Shown here piece after piece: positions 45,476 to 56,821 of a stretch of 64,000 bases of DNA. The position numbers and the translations under genes were made by a program. Position 1 is the stretch's first letter; every line of letters begins with the position of its first letter. The notes beneath the pieces were generated by a model. It made no database searches. It worked only from the letters and a program-made list of their open reading frames with translations, and had not been told where the DNA came from. This stretch comes from Mytilus trossulus (Eukaryota > Mollusca > Bivalvia > Mytilida > Mytilidae), in the NCBI RefSeq assembly GCF_036588685.1, contig NC_086379.1:15981862-16045861 (forward strand), in the 5' to 3' direction.

Positions 45476-47739
45476 AAGTTCTTCTCGTGAATATGCAATT
45501 AATTTGCCATATAAGGTTAACTAGCCATTCATCATCATAATTATCATCATCAGCATTGATATTCATACTACAGGATAGATATGACTACTTGTATCACTTA
45601 CCCTTATTAGCATGAGCTAGATATTGGAACCAACAAAATATGATAAACAGTTTTGTTTTAACCATTATCACTTGTCATCCATGAAATGTTATGGTAGATA
45701 TAAATGTATAAATGAAACGGAAATTCCATCACTTAAGGATTAGAACTTTACCCGGAAAATATTATACTTTTTTTTCTCAGCAAAGTCCCTGTAACTTCCT
45801 CTTGATAACATCTACATTTACACATACGAGCTACACAAACAATATGATTCTATTGTTATGCTTTACATGATTTTTATCAATGTTTTTATTTTTTGTGTAA
45901 TCAAATGTTTTTTATAACAGAATGTTACAGTTAAATATGCTTTTTAACTGAGTTTAATTCTTCTGATATTTATCATGCAAGGAAAATAATATATTTTCAA
46001 TGAGGGTTTGAATAATTATTGCTGTGAATCTGGCATTTACATCTTTAAGTTCATACTTGCTCTTTATTGTTAGCTGGCTCGAATATGGAAGAGAATATTT
46101 AAACTGGAACTCAATTGTATGTGTCAACACTTTTTTTTCCTAAGTTTTGTTTCTTTTTATAAATCTCATAGAAGACCAAATATATTTTTTGAATTGATTG
46201 TAAGGTGTACATATAAGTCGCAAATGATTCGTCTGAAAAAAAAATGTTTTATGTATTATTGATAGGTCGTAATAAGTTTGGTGGTTCTAAATTCACATGC
46301 TTGATACAATAGGTCTTCAGTATTTGTTATAATAATAACTGATTTCAATATGCAAATGTCTACTTAGCTAGGTAAACTGAAATTGGCATTACTTTCGTCC
46401 TTCCTCGACCAAACCTTGAGTTCTTTTTAATATTAGTTTCCCATATACATTTACGACATAGGCTAAATTTGACAGCCGGTCCAATAGCACCTTATCAAAC
46501 GTTTCTGTATTTTTTTACCAGTAAATTGGTGCAAAAGCAAAATGACTATTGATTCAAATGCAATACAAGCCTGTAGTGCAAATTAAGTTACATAATTTTA
46601 TTCAGGTATCACCTGTACGTTGAACAAAGGTATACAGAAAAACACATTAAGTTACATTACATTGCAATGAAATGCAACCCTATAAAGACGCAAATGAAAT
46701 ACTGCTAAAAAGTTGCGCAAATGCAATGCATAAGAATTTACTTAGCTAGTCGTATTTCTCCACGCAATCAATGTATAAAAAAGGCTTCATATTGTGTCAA
46801 GCAGCTGATATTTCACATTGTTACTATGATAAACATATGAGAATTGATCGATTGGATAGTTTATTTGATTTCCTCTACTTAAATTATTTTAAATTTTATT
46901 GTATGTATTTATCTCCAGATCTTTTTCATTTTTTTCCAGTGAAATCTATACAATTTATACTTGTACTTCCTGTAAACAATGTTTGTATGGAAATTCATAT
47001 CTACTAATATGAGTTTAAAAATAAAACAAGATATAAAAACAATGCGGTATTTATAGACATGCATTGCTTTCTTTATTATTCGCATACTTTATTGTAATAT
47101 AACCTCACATTCCTTGCTTCTTTTGAACTTTATTTTCTTTTCTTTTTTTAAAAATTTAGATGGAGTTAAACTTCAAGTAAGACAAAAACGACGAAGGGGG
47201 AGGGGGTTCACAACCTTGACTACCAATGAGGGTCTTGTACGGTCGGTCGTTTTTTGTTATTGAAAAAATAATTTCTACTTTATGGTAGTTATCGAAAACA
47301 TTATACGAATAAAACGTGAAGTTCATAAAAATAAAGAAATAAAATAAATAATGAGCGAACTAGAATAAAAGATATAAAAAAAATTAGCCCTAACTTAAAT
47401 AATTAAAAAAGAATTAGAATCCATCGATAGCCGAAGCTAGCTTTATCTTTCAGTCACAATCAAGGTTGATCCGTAGTTGTCACTTTTTTTTTACCAGAAC
47501 AGCCATAACACAAAATGTCTAGTTCAGAAGATGGTGCAGACGAATATAAAAATCAAAAATAGGTGACGGAAAAACAGACTGAAATTTGACCTATTTTTTT
47601 AAGAATTGGCAGTAACAGAAACAAGTATTCCTCGGTCAGCACACCTTTGGTACTGTAAACAGACTTCAGGTCAATACACCACACCCACTGGATCCGGCTC
47701 AAAGTCAATTGAACCTACAATTTTTAACGCAATAGATAT
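45476..47739. other. AT-rich intergenic DNA, nothing recognised
   Basis: No gene or window-internal repeat recognised. A G-rich run (gaagggggagggggt, near 47195) is the only base-composition anomaly. Confidence 0.4.
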
Positions 47740-48160
47740 AGGAGATGTGATATGAGTGCCAATGAGACAACTCTCCATCCAAGTCACAATTTATTAAAGT
47801 AAACCATTATAGGTCAGTGAATGGCCTTCAACACAAGAGTTTTGACTCGCATCGAACAGCAAGCTATTAAGGACCCCAAAAATAACAAGTGTAAAACTAT
47901 TCAAATGGAGAAACCAATTGTCTAATCTGTATATAAAAACGAAAAACGAAAAACGAGAAACGAGAAACATTTATGAACCACATAAACAGACGACAACCAC
48001 TGAACATCAGATTCCTGACTTAGGACAGGTGCAAACAATTGCAGCGGGATTAAACGTTTAAATGGTACCAAACCTTCTCCCTTTTCTGAAACAATAGTAT
48101 AACATCACAACATAGAAAGACACACTATAAAATATCAAAATACGTAGTAACACAAATTTA
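47740..48160 (-). repeat. Dispersed repeats, inverted
   Basis: 47745-47890 is the inverted form of 14960-15105 (gatatgagtgccaatgagacaact). 47990-48130 carries cctgacttaggacaggtgcaa and caaaccttctcccttttctg, a retroelement tail I recognise from mussels. Confidence 0.55.
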
Positions 48161-48166
48161 CACACA

Positions 48167-48650
48167 ATGAACGAATAAATTTGATATGTGATACAATGTA
48201 AATATGGGATGATTAAAGTAAAAGTATAAAACTGCTGTGAAATGTTAAACAATTTTAGAAAAACATCAACTATGAAAAATAATTTTGTTGTTTAGTATAA
48301 TACTTCTTCTCCTGTCCATAAAATCTTCAAGATACGTCTTTTACTCCGTTTGATGTGTTCCCTCATAAAGAACCGATTCCACCACCAAGTATCTTCTGCG
48401 TGACATAAATGAACGAATAAATTTGATATGTGATACAATGTAAATATGGGATGATTAAAGTAAAAGTATAAAACCGCTGTGAAATGTTAAACAATTTTAG
48501 AAAAACATCAACTATGAAAATAATTTTGTTGTTTAGTATAATACTTCTTCTCCTGTCCATAAAATCTTCAAGATACGTCTTTTACTCCGTTTGATGTGTT
48601 CCCTCATAAAGAACCGATTCCACCACCAAGTATCTTCTGCGTAACATAAA
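48167..48650 (+). repeat. 242-bp tandem duplication with a signal-peptide-like ORF
   Basis: Copy 1 is 48167-48408 and copy 2 48409-48650, nearly identical. Copy 2 contains ATG at 48514 and a 26-codon frame to 48594, MKIILLFSIILLLLSIKSS..., a textbook secretory leader. Copy 1 has one extra A just after the ATG and stops after seven codons. No clear donor follows the leader, so whether it was ever an exon is open. Confidence 0.7.
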
Positions 48651-49056
48651 TGTTGAGTTCCTTTTGTAAAAGGGGAGGAAGGGGTAGTCTAGTATAAAAA
48701 TTTCTCGAGTTGTTACTAGACAAATTACATGTATCTTTTTGTTTGCTCATATTTTCACAACGCAGAATTATTTACATAGCGAACAATATTTCACAATAAA
48801 AAAATTATACATGATAAATCGTCGATTACGAAGCTTGAAACAGATGGTTGCATATTTATAGTTGATTTATTAACATGATGCATGACACTATCAGAAATAG
48901 CCTTTGAAATATATTCTGTCTCGACAATTTTATGAATATTCTGTCAAAATTTAGATTTTTTTAATTTTTGCAAAATCTATTAGAATTTTTATGAGCCATG
49001 ATAAAAGAGAATGAGGATACCCTCTCATACTCTATTAAGGCATTTACACTTGCAAA

Positions 49057-52000
49057 ATGTTGACGTTTTTTGTTTTTATGATAGTCGGAGCTATAGTTTT
49101 GAAAGCGGATGATGAGCCCTGCGACAATAAAGGATGCGACCCTGATATTTGTAAGTTAATTGCTATATTCAAATTTAAAAGGTAAATTGTTGAACTAAGT
49201 ATATCTTTTTATATTACTGTTCCAATGAAAGATGATTATGTGCAGTCGCTGTCATTATATTTGCCTGAAGCTGAATTTTCGATTTGCCTCTTTGCAAAGT
49301 ATTTTGTAGAACTTTTTATGTCGTATATTTGGTTTCAAATAGCTATATTCTTAAATATCGTAAATGCATATCAGTAGACATATAAATTCCTATTTGGATT
49401 TTTAGGCAAGGCTTAAATACTTACAAATGAATGATAATGTCTGTGACTTAATATGAGAACGTATTTTTATTTTAGAATGCTCGTCCTACTATCACATTAA
49501 ACAAGTACATGCATATTCAGATTTCTAAGACAATAGAATATAGTATTTAAATTCTTGATTGCAACCGGTTCAACCATCACATTAAACAAGAAGATGCATG
49601 TTTAATTTTCAACTTCTGGATGGCAATTGATTTCTAATTTGTTCTGATAGATTGCTGTCTTATTGACGTTTGTCCTTTATCAGCTATCATTACATATATG
49701 TAATATATACTAGTCAACAAAAGAAACGATAAACGACTTTGAAATAAATTTATCAAAAAGTATTAAATATAAAAAAAAAAATGAGATACACTATTTTAAA
49801 AAGCTTTCATTTGCCATGTATTCACATGTGATAATGAAAATCAAAACTTGTCGGAAAGCATCTAAATTCAGTGTAAACGATCGTAGGGTGCAAATTAGTT
49901 TTGCGGAAAGTTGAATAAAAAAACGACACATAATTTTCTAAGTTCTAAATAAAATTTCAAATTTGTTTAAAAATATTCAATATGTATATGCTAATCAAGT
50001 TATGTTCATGTTGTAAGTAATGGGTTGAAATATTGTTTTTACAAATTTTTGGGAAAAAAAGTTTTTTTTGAAATCTCAAAAAATGCAAATATATTTTTTT
50101 TTATTTTCGTCTCAAATCAATGCTTTAGATATGAAAACAACACACAGTAAATTTGGAACCTTTCGGATAAGTTTTAAGATTGTTACCGCTTTTTGAATAT
50201 CACTTTGAATTTTTCAAAAAACTAAGGATTTTCTTACCCCAGGAATAGATTACCTTAGCCGTATTTGGCACAACCTTTTGGAATTGTGGGTCCTCAATGC
50301 TCTTCAACTTTGTATTTATTTGGCTTCTTTAACTATTTTGATCTGAGCGTCACTGATGAGTCTTATGTAGACGAAACGCGCGTCTGGCGTATAAAATCAT
50401 AATCCTGGTACTTTTGATAACTATTTACACCACTGGGTCGATGCCACTGCTGGTGGACGTTTCGTCCCCGAGGGTATCACCAGCCCAGTATTCAGCACTT
50501 CGGTGTTGACATGAATATCAATTATTTGGTCATTTTTATAAATTTTCTGTTTATGAAACTTGAATTTTTCGAAAAACTAAGGATTTTCTTACCCCAGGAA
50601 TAGATTACCTTAGCCGTATTTGGCACAACTTTTTGGAATTTTGGGTCCTCAATGCTCTTCAACTTTGTATTTATTTGGCTTCTTTAACTATTTTGATCTG
50701 AGCGTCACTGATGAGTCTTATGAAGACGAAACGCGCGTCTGGCGTATAAAATTATAATCCTGGTACTTTTGATAACTATTTACACATGCTGTCTATGGTA
50801 AATCAGTTGATAATGTATACATTTTAACGATTTCTCGCGGGGACAAACTTTGCTTAACAAAAAAACGAAGAAACAGTATGATTTTTAAAAACAACTTGAT
50901 GGCAAACACTGTCTTTACCTTTTAATAAGAGGTTATCATCATTATTTGGAATCTCTTTTTTTTTAAATTGTCGTTTTATGTAAATTTTGTAAAAAACAAA
51001 AATCGCGAAAAAAAAACGTCACGAATATGCCTAAATATGGTTAGATTGTTTATGAAAAAACAAATTTCTGTGCATAAATAAAAATTATGAGATAGAATTT
51101 TGAAATAACAATAAATGACCATGTTTTCTTTTTATGAATAAAAGTCTAACCAATAAATTCCAAATATGTGTCCAAATTCGTGCATTTGGGTAAATAATCG
51201 GTATTATAGTTTACTACCACAACTTGATATTAATCGATATAGTAATTTTCAGTGTTATTGATAAATGTTATATCAGTATTACAAATCTAATCCTGAATTC
51301 TGTCTATCTTATTTTGGGGATATTGTTAAAGAACTTCATACATTACGTCACTTTGTGCGTTGATGGTTTTGGCTAACTCGGCTGTGAATTTTTATGTGCT
51401 GGTTTTATTGTGTAGTTGGTCACCACTTCGATTTTATCATGTACATCATATTAATAAATCTATTATATAGTCATTTTATAAAACATCACTGGTTGCAAAA
51501 TTATTAATTATTCGAAATAACAAGGATGTTCTTATCCAGGCAGAAACCCTAGCCGTATTAGGCACAAATTTTTGAAACTTTTGGTCCTCAATATACTTGT
51601 CTTGGCTTTCGGACTTTTTTCATCTGAGAGTCACTGGTAAGCCTTGTGTGGACGGAAGACGGGTCTGACGTATAAGTGTTTTTCAAACCTGGTTCCTTTT
51701 GTTAGCTATAATTGGAGTGTTTCTCTGTCTTATATGTTTTATCATTTATTTGTATTGTAGTCCTGTCATGTAATGTTGTCTTCAAATGATATATGGAGGT
51801 TTGGCATGCCACAAAACCGGGTTCATCCCACCATTTTTCTTAAAATGCCCTGTGCCAAGTCAGGAAAATGGCCATTGTTAAATTGTAATTCGTTTCTGTG
51901 TGTGTTAAAGTTTAATTTTGTGTTGCTGTTGTGTCGTAGTTTTTCTCTTATATTTGATTTGTTTTCCTCAGTTTTAGTTTGTAGTCTGAATCTGTTTTTT

Positions 52001-54245
52001 CTCAATCAATTTATGAATTTCGACAACGGTTTACTACTGTTGCCTTTAGTGGAGACATATTTGCAATTTATTGGTTAGACTGTTTATTCATATACAAAAA
52101 ACTTTGTGATGTATTGTATAAATCAAAATATTCCAACAAATATCAAAATTTATGTTTCCGCGATCCAAATACGCATTACAAGGGGAGTTTACTCTTTTCG
52201 TAAAAAATATATACTGGGCTGATATAAAAAATTTCCACTTTTATTTGTAGCTAGAAACAAATCGTTGGCAAAATTTGTCCTTTTATTGTTCGTAAAACCT
52301 ATCTTCCCACAATGTATTTCAAAATTCTATCTCATTAATTTTGTTCATGCACTCAAATGTGTTTTTCATGAACAATCTGACCACATTTAGGCAACTTTCA
52401 AAGACTCATAGTTTGGATATAATATTATGATTTCACGTCCTCTCACGCATTCAGGATGTCCTCAATCAGAACCGATCTCCTCACGCATGTCATAATGACA
52501 ATATGAGGTTTTTAGATTTATTAAGATTTCTATCAACACCGGACAGCGTACACGCCGCCCAAAACGACATTCATACCCATTGACCGAATAAAAAGTAAAT
52601 TTGAACTTGAGGGTCTGTTATAAGAACCATTTTAAAATTCAAATGTAAGTTTTTTGGGCAAATTCTCGTGCGGCAACTGATTTTGTAGGAGTTTAACTCC
52701 ACGTACAACAGTAAATGATACATGTATCTCTTCGTTCAAATATTCACCACATCATAGCATTATCCGATTTTCAATATTTTGATCAGTCGAATAAGAAAAT
52801 TGCTATTTAGAAATGTATATACCTTTCGAAGCGGTGACAATTGCTCCACTCAAGCACAACCGGAAAATCCTCTCACGGTTTTCATTGCAGAACCAAATGT
52901 TCTGCGTGTGTAGATTACCAGCCGTGATAAAGGTTGGAAACGAATGCTGGTCTTTTTTTTTTGTCACCTATGTTTCTGAACACATGCGCCCTAAATGTTA
53001 AGTTCACGCTTACATGTTTATAATGGTGACAAATATATTTGTTTATTTTTTAGTGCTAAAGGAATGCCGAAATGATCCAACCCTCTTACTTCCACACCCT
53101 GGTGAATGTCAAGTTTACTACGACTGTTCTGTGCTCTATGAGAATGTTCCAAGATATTTTGAGCAGCATTTAGAGGAATGCCGTTACCCCCTCCTGTTCT
53201 CAACGAAATCTCTGAAGTGTGAACAGCCTGAAGATGTCGAGTGTGGAGAACGCAGGGAATACAAAGACAGATGTAAAACTTCTTGTCAATTATCGCTAAT
53301 TTAAAGAAAAAAAAGTTAAAAAAAAAAAAAAACATTGTGATTCTAATTTACTTTAAGTAAATTAAATATGTTTAAACTTAAAGTTATCGCAGATCACAAC
53401 TCTATTTATGAACTTTTTTTTATTTCAACTTAAGAATCTTGAATTTTCAATAAATTATATAAAAAAAAATATGTATCATCAATTTCAGACAGATTAGTTC
53501 ATATCTTTTCAGAAAAAAACTCATCAAAGATACTAGGCAATTAATTTGGAAAGCCAGTCGACCCCTCTATTTCTTGTACATCTAATCATTAAGTCAAACC
53601 TGCTTAAGAGACCACATATGTTAAAGGATCACTAATTTAAGATCCCTCTGTAGTGCATTTCATATAAATTGAACCTGTATTGATTTAACTCATCTTGATA
53701 CCAGGATTGAAGTTTTATATTTACGACAGACGCGCGTTTCTTCTGCAAAAGACTCATCAGTGACGCTCAAATAAAAAAATGTTAAAATGGCCAAATAAAG
53801 TACGACGTTGAAGAGCATTGAGGACCAAATTTCCTAAAAGTTTGGCCAAATACAGCTATGGTTATCTATTCCTGAGGTAGAAAAGCCACCTGTCTTACGA
53901 TACCACTATTTTGTTCTCCCTTAAGTGGTCTCCTAAACCAGTTTTGACTGTAGTTATGAATTGTGTTCATATATTTTGATTTGAAATTATAGTTCATCCC
54001 TTTAGTTTCTCACTTTAATTCCAGGTGATTACCGAAGAGAACAGTGTGGAACTTCTCATTGTTACTGTCAACTTAGATATCCTAGCTGCATCGGAAAGAC
54101 TGATGGTTTGAATAGCTTTCCCTATAGACCAAATACACCATACTATATCAATTGTGAAAACCAACGTCTTAAGAGTGTTGGTTTATGTGGGAAGGATTCA
54201 GTTACGGGAAAGCAAATGTTCTTTACAAAAAATGGATGTTTTTGA
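49057..54245 (+). CDS. Secreted chitin-binding (peritrophin-type) protein, three exons
   Basis: Exons 49057-49150, 53054-53272 and 54025-54245 have gt/ag borders (T|GTAAGT, TTTTTAG|T; GAT|GTAAAA, TTCCAG|GT), both junctions are phase 1, and the joined frame is 177 codons plus stop. Residues 1-17 are a signal peptide (MLTFFVFMIVGAIVLKA). Residues around 35-95 form a ChtBD2/CBM14 domain: CRNDPTLLLPHPGECQVYYD, then four more cysteines with the family spacing, the aromatic YY at the chitin-contacting position. Exon 3 encodes a second cysteine-rich module (CIGKTDGLNSFPYRPNTPYY...) that looks like a diverged chitin-binding domain. It would be secreted and bind chitin, as in molluscan shell matrix, byssal or gut linings. 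A possible AATAAA follows at about 54498. No enzyme motif is present. Confidence 0.8.
50347..50390 (+). ncRNA. Hammerhead ribozyme 1 of the retrozyme
   Basis: Helix I GCGTCA (50347-50352) pairs with TGGCGT (50385-50390) over six positions with two G-U pairs. Core CTGATGA 50353-50359; helix II GTCT/AGAC 50360-50372 with loop TATGT; GAAA 50373-50376; helix III CGCGCG 50377-50382; cleavage triplet GTC ending at 50384. All invariant core bases are present. Helix III has no loop, implying dimeric folding. Confidence 0.85.
50702..50745 (+). ncRNA. Hammerhead ribozyme 2 of the retrozyme
   Basis: Same architecture as at 50347: helix I 50702-50707 with 50740-50745, CTGATGA 50708-50714, helix II GTCT/AGAC with loop TATGA, GAAA 50728-50731, CGCGCG 50732-50737, cleavage after 50739. 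The only difference from copy 1 within the motif is in the helix II loop. Confidence 0.85.
51525..52070 (+). mobile_element. Composite retroelement end, hammerhead decayed
   Basis: It has the same block order as 38100-38830. The ribozyme trace (gagtcactggtaagcc, 51627) has lost CTGATGA and GAAA. The tail ends cggtttactactgttgccttta at about 52045. In intron 1 of the chitin-binding protein gene. Confidence 0.6.
53690..53885 (-). mobile_element. Partial retrozyme copy, opposite strand
   Basis: Matches the ribozyme half of the family A unit from the cctgaggtag end to the gataccaggatt end. It lies in intron 2 of the chitin-binding gene, antisense to the gene. The ribozyme is listed separately. 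Confidence 0.7.
53723..53766 (-). ncRNA. Weakened hammerhead ribozyme
   Basis: Core CTGATGA (53760-53754), GAAA (53740-53737) and CGCGCG (53736-53731) are intact. Helix II is GTCT/AGAA, so its closing pair next to the core is lost, and helix I TGTCGT has a U-U mismatch. Activity is doubtful. Confidence 0.55.
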
Positions 54246-54879
54246 TATGTTTGTCATTTTTCGCTGTATGTAGTTAATATTCCTTCACTGATGACACATA
54301 AAATGGTACATCGGAAAACATAAACATATTCATATAGATACAAATAGATAACAATGCGAATAACCAATACTATATTTTACCTCAAATTACGAAGTAAGTC
54401 GTGACAAATTGCATGTTATTTACCACCTACTTCGTACTTCCGTTTTACTCTTCTACGTACTGTATAATGATTTGATATTTCTTCTGTAGCTTTATGCTAA
54501 TAAAAGTACCTTTGAGTAATATTCAGATCTTTTGGTAGTCTTTATTTAACTTTGAGTGTTAATTGCATTCTTAATGTCAGCGCATAGGAATTTTGAATTA
54601 TTATTCATCTAAGGAAACTAATAAAATGTGGTTGTATAATGGCAGATAATGGCGAATGAGACAATTAACTCACAACAAGAGACCAAATGACTCAATTGTC
54701 TATTTAGAAAGATATGATATTTGGTTTGGAACTTTATCATGCGGAGTTGTTCCGTGTTTCAATTTTTAGATCTGCCGGAGAGTCACTCACTTAATTATTT
54801 TGCAAACGAAACTTTGATTTTGTATTAGCCACACAGTGTATTGAATTCTCTGTTACATATCACTAGTATATAGCTTCTG

Positions 54880-55500
54880 TATTATGAAGTTTTTTAATAT
54901 TTTGACCGGAACTTCAGGCATACTTCTTTTGTTTGAAGTTCAAATAAAGTGGCAATCATTGCATTTCAAAGCAACACTTTATTGTGTCTGGTCTTGTACT
55001 GAAAAAATCAACATACCCTTAATGACATATAAGAAAGACCTGGTTCCCGGAACTTCAGATGTACCAAAACAGGTACTTCAGATCTGACAAACAGACAAAA
55101 TGTACACTCTTTGTAAAATTTGGTGCATTTTTTTTAATATTCAAAATTAAAAGTCCAAAAGTGTTCTACAGTGATCACCAGCTTTCATTTGATACCAAAA
55201 ATACCTAAATATTCTACATATTTTGAAAGTTAAACTCATGCGTAGGAACTATTTAGTGTTAAATATGTACTACTTTCTGGTATGTGCTTTCTGGCCGGGC
55301 CTGAATTAGTGGTGTTGCACATTTAGATAAGCCACCATTGATATACGGGAAATAGGAGACAGTTGACTTTAAAATATGTCCCACTTTAATTGTCCCTAAG
55401 TGGGAAGAGTTGTGAATAAAATCATAAACTATCAAAGATCTGCTATAACACCAAAGCTTTGACCAATTCGCATGATTTATCAACACAATCTTATCATTGC
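54880..55500. repeat. Dispersed repeat, no coding capacity
   Basis: The block with cggaacttcag (54907 and 55051), caggtacttcagatctgac and the later gtgatcaccagctttcattt is one I recognise as common in mussel DNA; within this window only the short cggaacttcag part repeats. Confidence 0.4.
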
Positions 55501-56084
55501 AGACAAAAAAGGTCCATTCAGATTTGAAGATACTTTTATATGTGATTGCTTACTTTGTTCCATCATTTCCTGGGTTTTTGTAATCATTTGTAACAAAATA
55601 TAGTTTATTAAGATTAAGAAATAGCATACAAACATAACATAAAAAGGAATAACAATTATCATTATCATAAACATATTACTAATAATCAACTTATCGAGCA
55701 TATAGAAACTCGTACAGTGTATTTCTAAAGCATTTTCATGAAATGCAAAAAGGAGTACTTTTTCTTCATGAAAATGCATTGAAATTACTGCAATTCTTTT
55801 CTAAACTTCATGAAAATAAAATTAGAATTAAAACTGCAGGTGTTTCTGTTTGGCAGGAAATTAAGTGACCAATACAATTTAATCAAGATTAAGTAACAGC
55901 ATACAGATATAATATAAAAAATAAATAACTTTTATCATTATCATTAGCATTATAACGGGTGCATCGGAAGCCCTGTCTTGTTTTTGCCTTCATCAGAAAC
56001 ACTCAAAGCCAAAACTTTGAACCATAAACCAATCTGAGGTAGACATTTTCTGAGAAACAATCTTATGGAAATTTATGTGTGTTA
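55501..56084. other. Mostly unassigned; decayed hammerhead-like repeat at 55945-56015
   Basis: On the minus strand near 56010 gtgtttctgatgaagg recalls a third hammerhead-bearing family, but GAAA is not in place. A second trace with ccgatga is near 56205. Nothing else recognised. Confidence 0.35.
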
Positions 56085-56200
56085 CGTTGCTATAGTACAA
56101 TGATGTTAATACGATAGAATATTACAAGTTGAGGTTTTGATTTCTGTCCGTATTCATGTTCTTGTATCGAATCATATGTTTGATTATCTTTCTTGATTTT
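56085..56200 (-). pseudogene. Relic copy of the EGF-protein terminal exon and 3' UTR
   Basis: The stretch gttacgttgctatagtacaatg ... tgatttctgtcc ... atcatatgtttgatt parallels gttacgtcactaaagtacag ... ttatttctgtct ... atcatatgtctgatt at 56775-56895. On the minus strand it reads NQTYDS where the real exon reads NQTYDT. No acceptor is kept. Confidence 0.5.
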
Positions 56201-56821
56201 ACCTTCATCGGAAACAATCAAAGTATAAATTTAAACTCTATGAGTCTCAAAAAAGGTAATGTTTATCTGAGAAAGAATGCAATTAGCTGATATTTTATTT
56301 TGTACTAAAATTAATAAATCATCGTTACATATAGAAGTTGTAATAAATATGAAAGGTATTCGTGTATTAAAATCATTCTTTATATTTAGTTTCATATATT
56401 TTCAAATTCAATACTCTCTAGTTAATTATTATTATGTATGTAAAGGCACACATGTGTTAGTAACTGAGAACTGAAGAAAATTAAGGATGTTTATGTATAC
56501 TATCCTTAAACGGATGGAATGCAAGTGAATAATTGTAGTTTTAAATAAATTTGTTGCTAGTGTTATGTACAAAAGACAGAATTCACAAATACTGACTCTT
56601 GTAAACATGTCTGTGATGAATGCATTTTCACCTTTTGCAATAAAATCATTATACAAAACAGCAATTTCCTATGTGGGTTAAAAGTTTCAAAATGATAAAA
56701 GCGTTTTCCCAGCTATAATTTTACCATTTTCAGCGATAATGTATATTTACGTTCAATATTACAAGAAGAGTATTGTTGTTACGTCACTAAAGTACAGTTT
56801 TAATGTTAACACAATTGGATA

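Larger units (their letters stand above)
50212..50788 (+). mobile_element. Retrozyme: tandem 355-bp unit, about 1.6 copies
   Basis: The segment from gaatttttc/aaaaactaaggattttctta to tttgataactatttacac occurs twice. The two hammerhead cleavage sites (after 50384 and after 50739) are exactly 355 bases apart, so 50385-50739 is one full monomer. The monomer also holds a rod-like stem: ctggtg/caccag closing ggacgtttcgtcc (50450-50490). Retrozymes are non-autonomous retroelements copied from self-cleaved, circularised RNAs. It lies in intron 1 of the chitin-binding protein gene, same strand. Confidence 0.8.
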
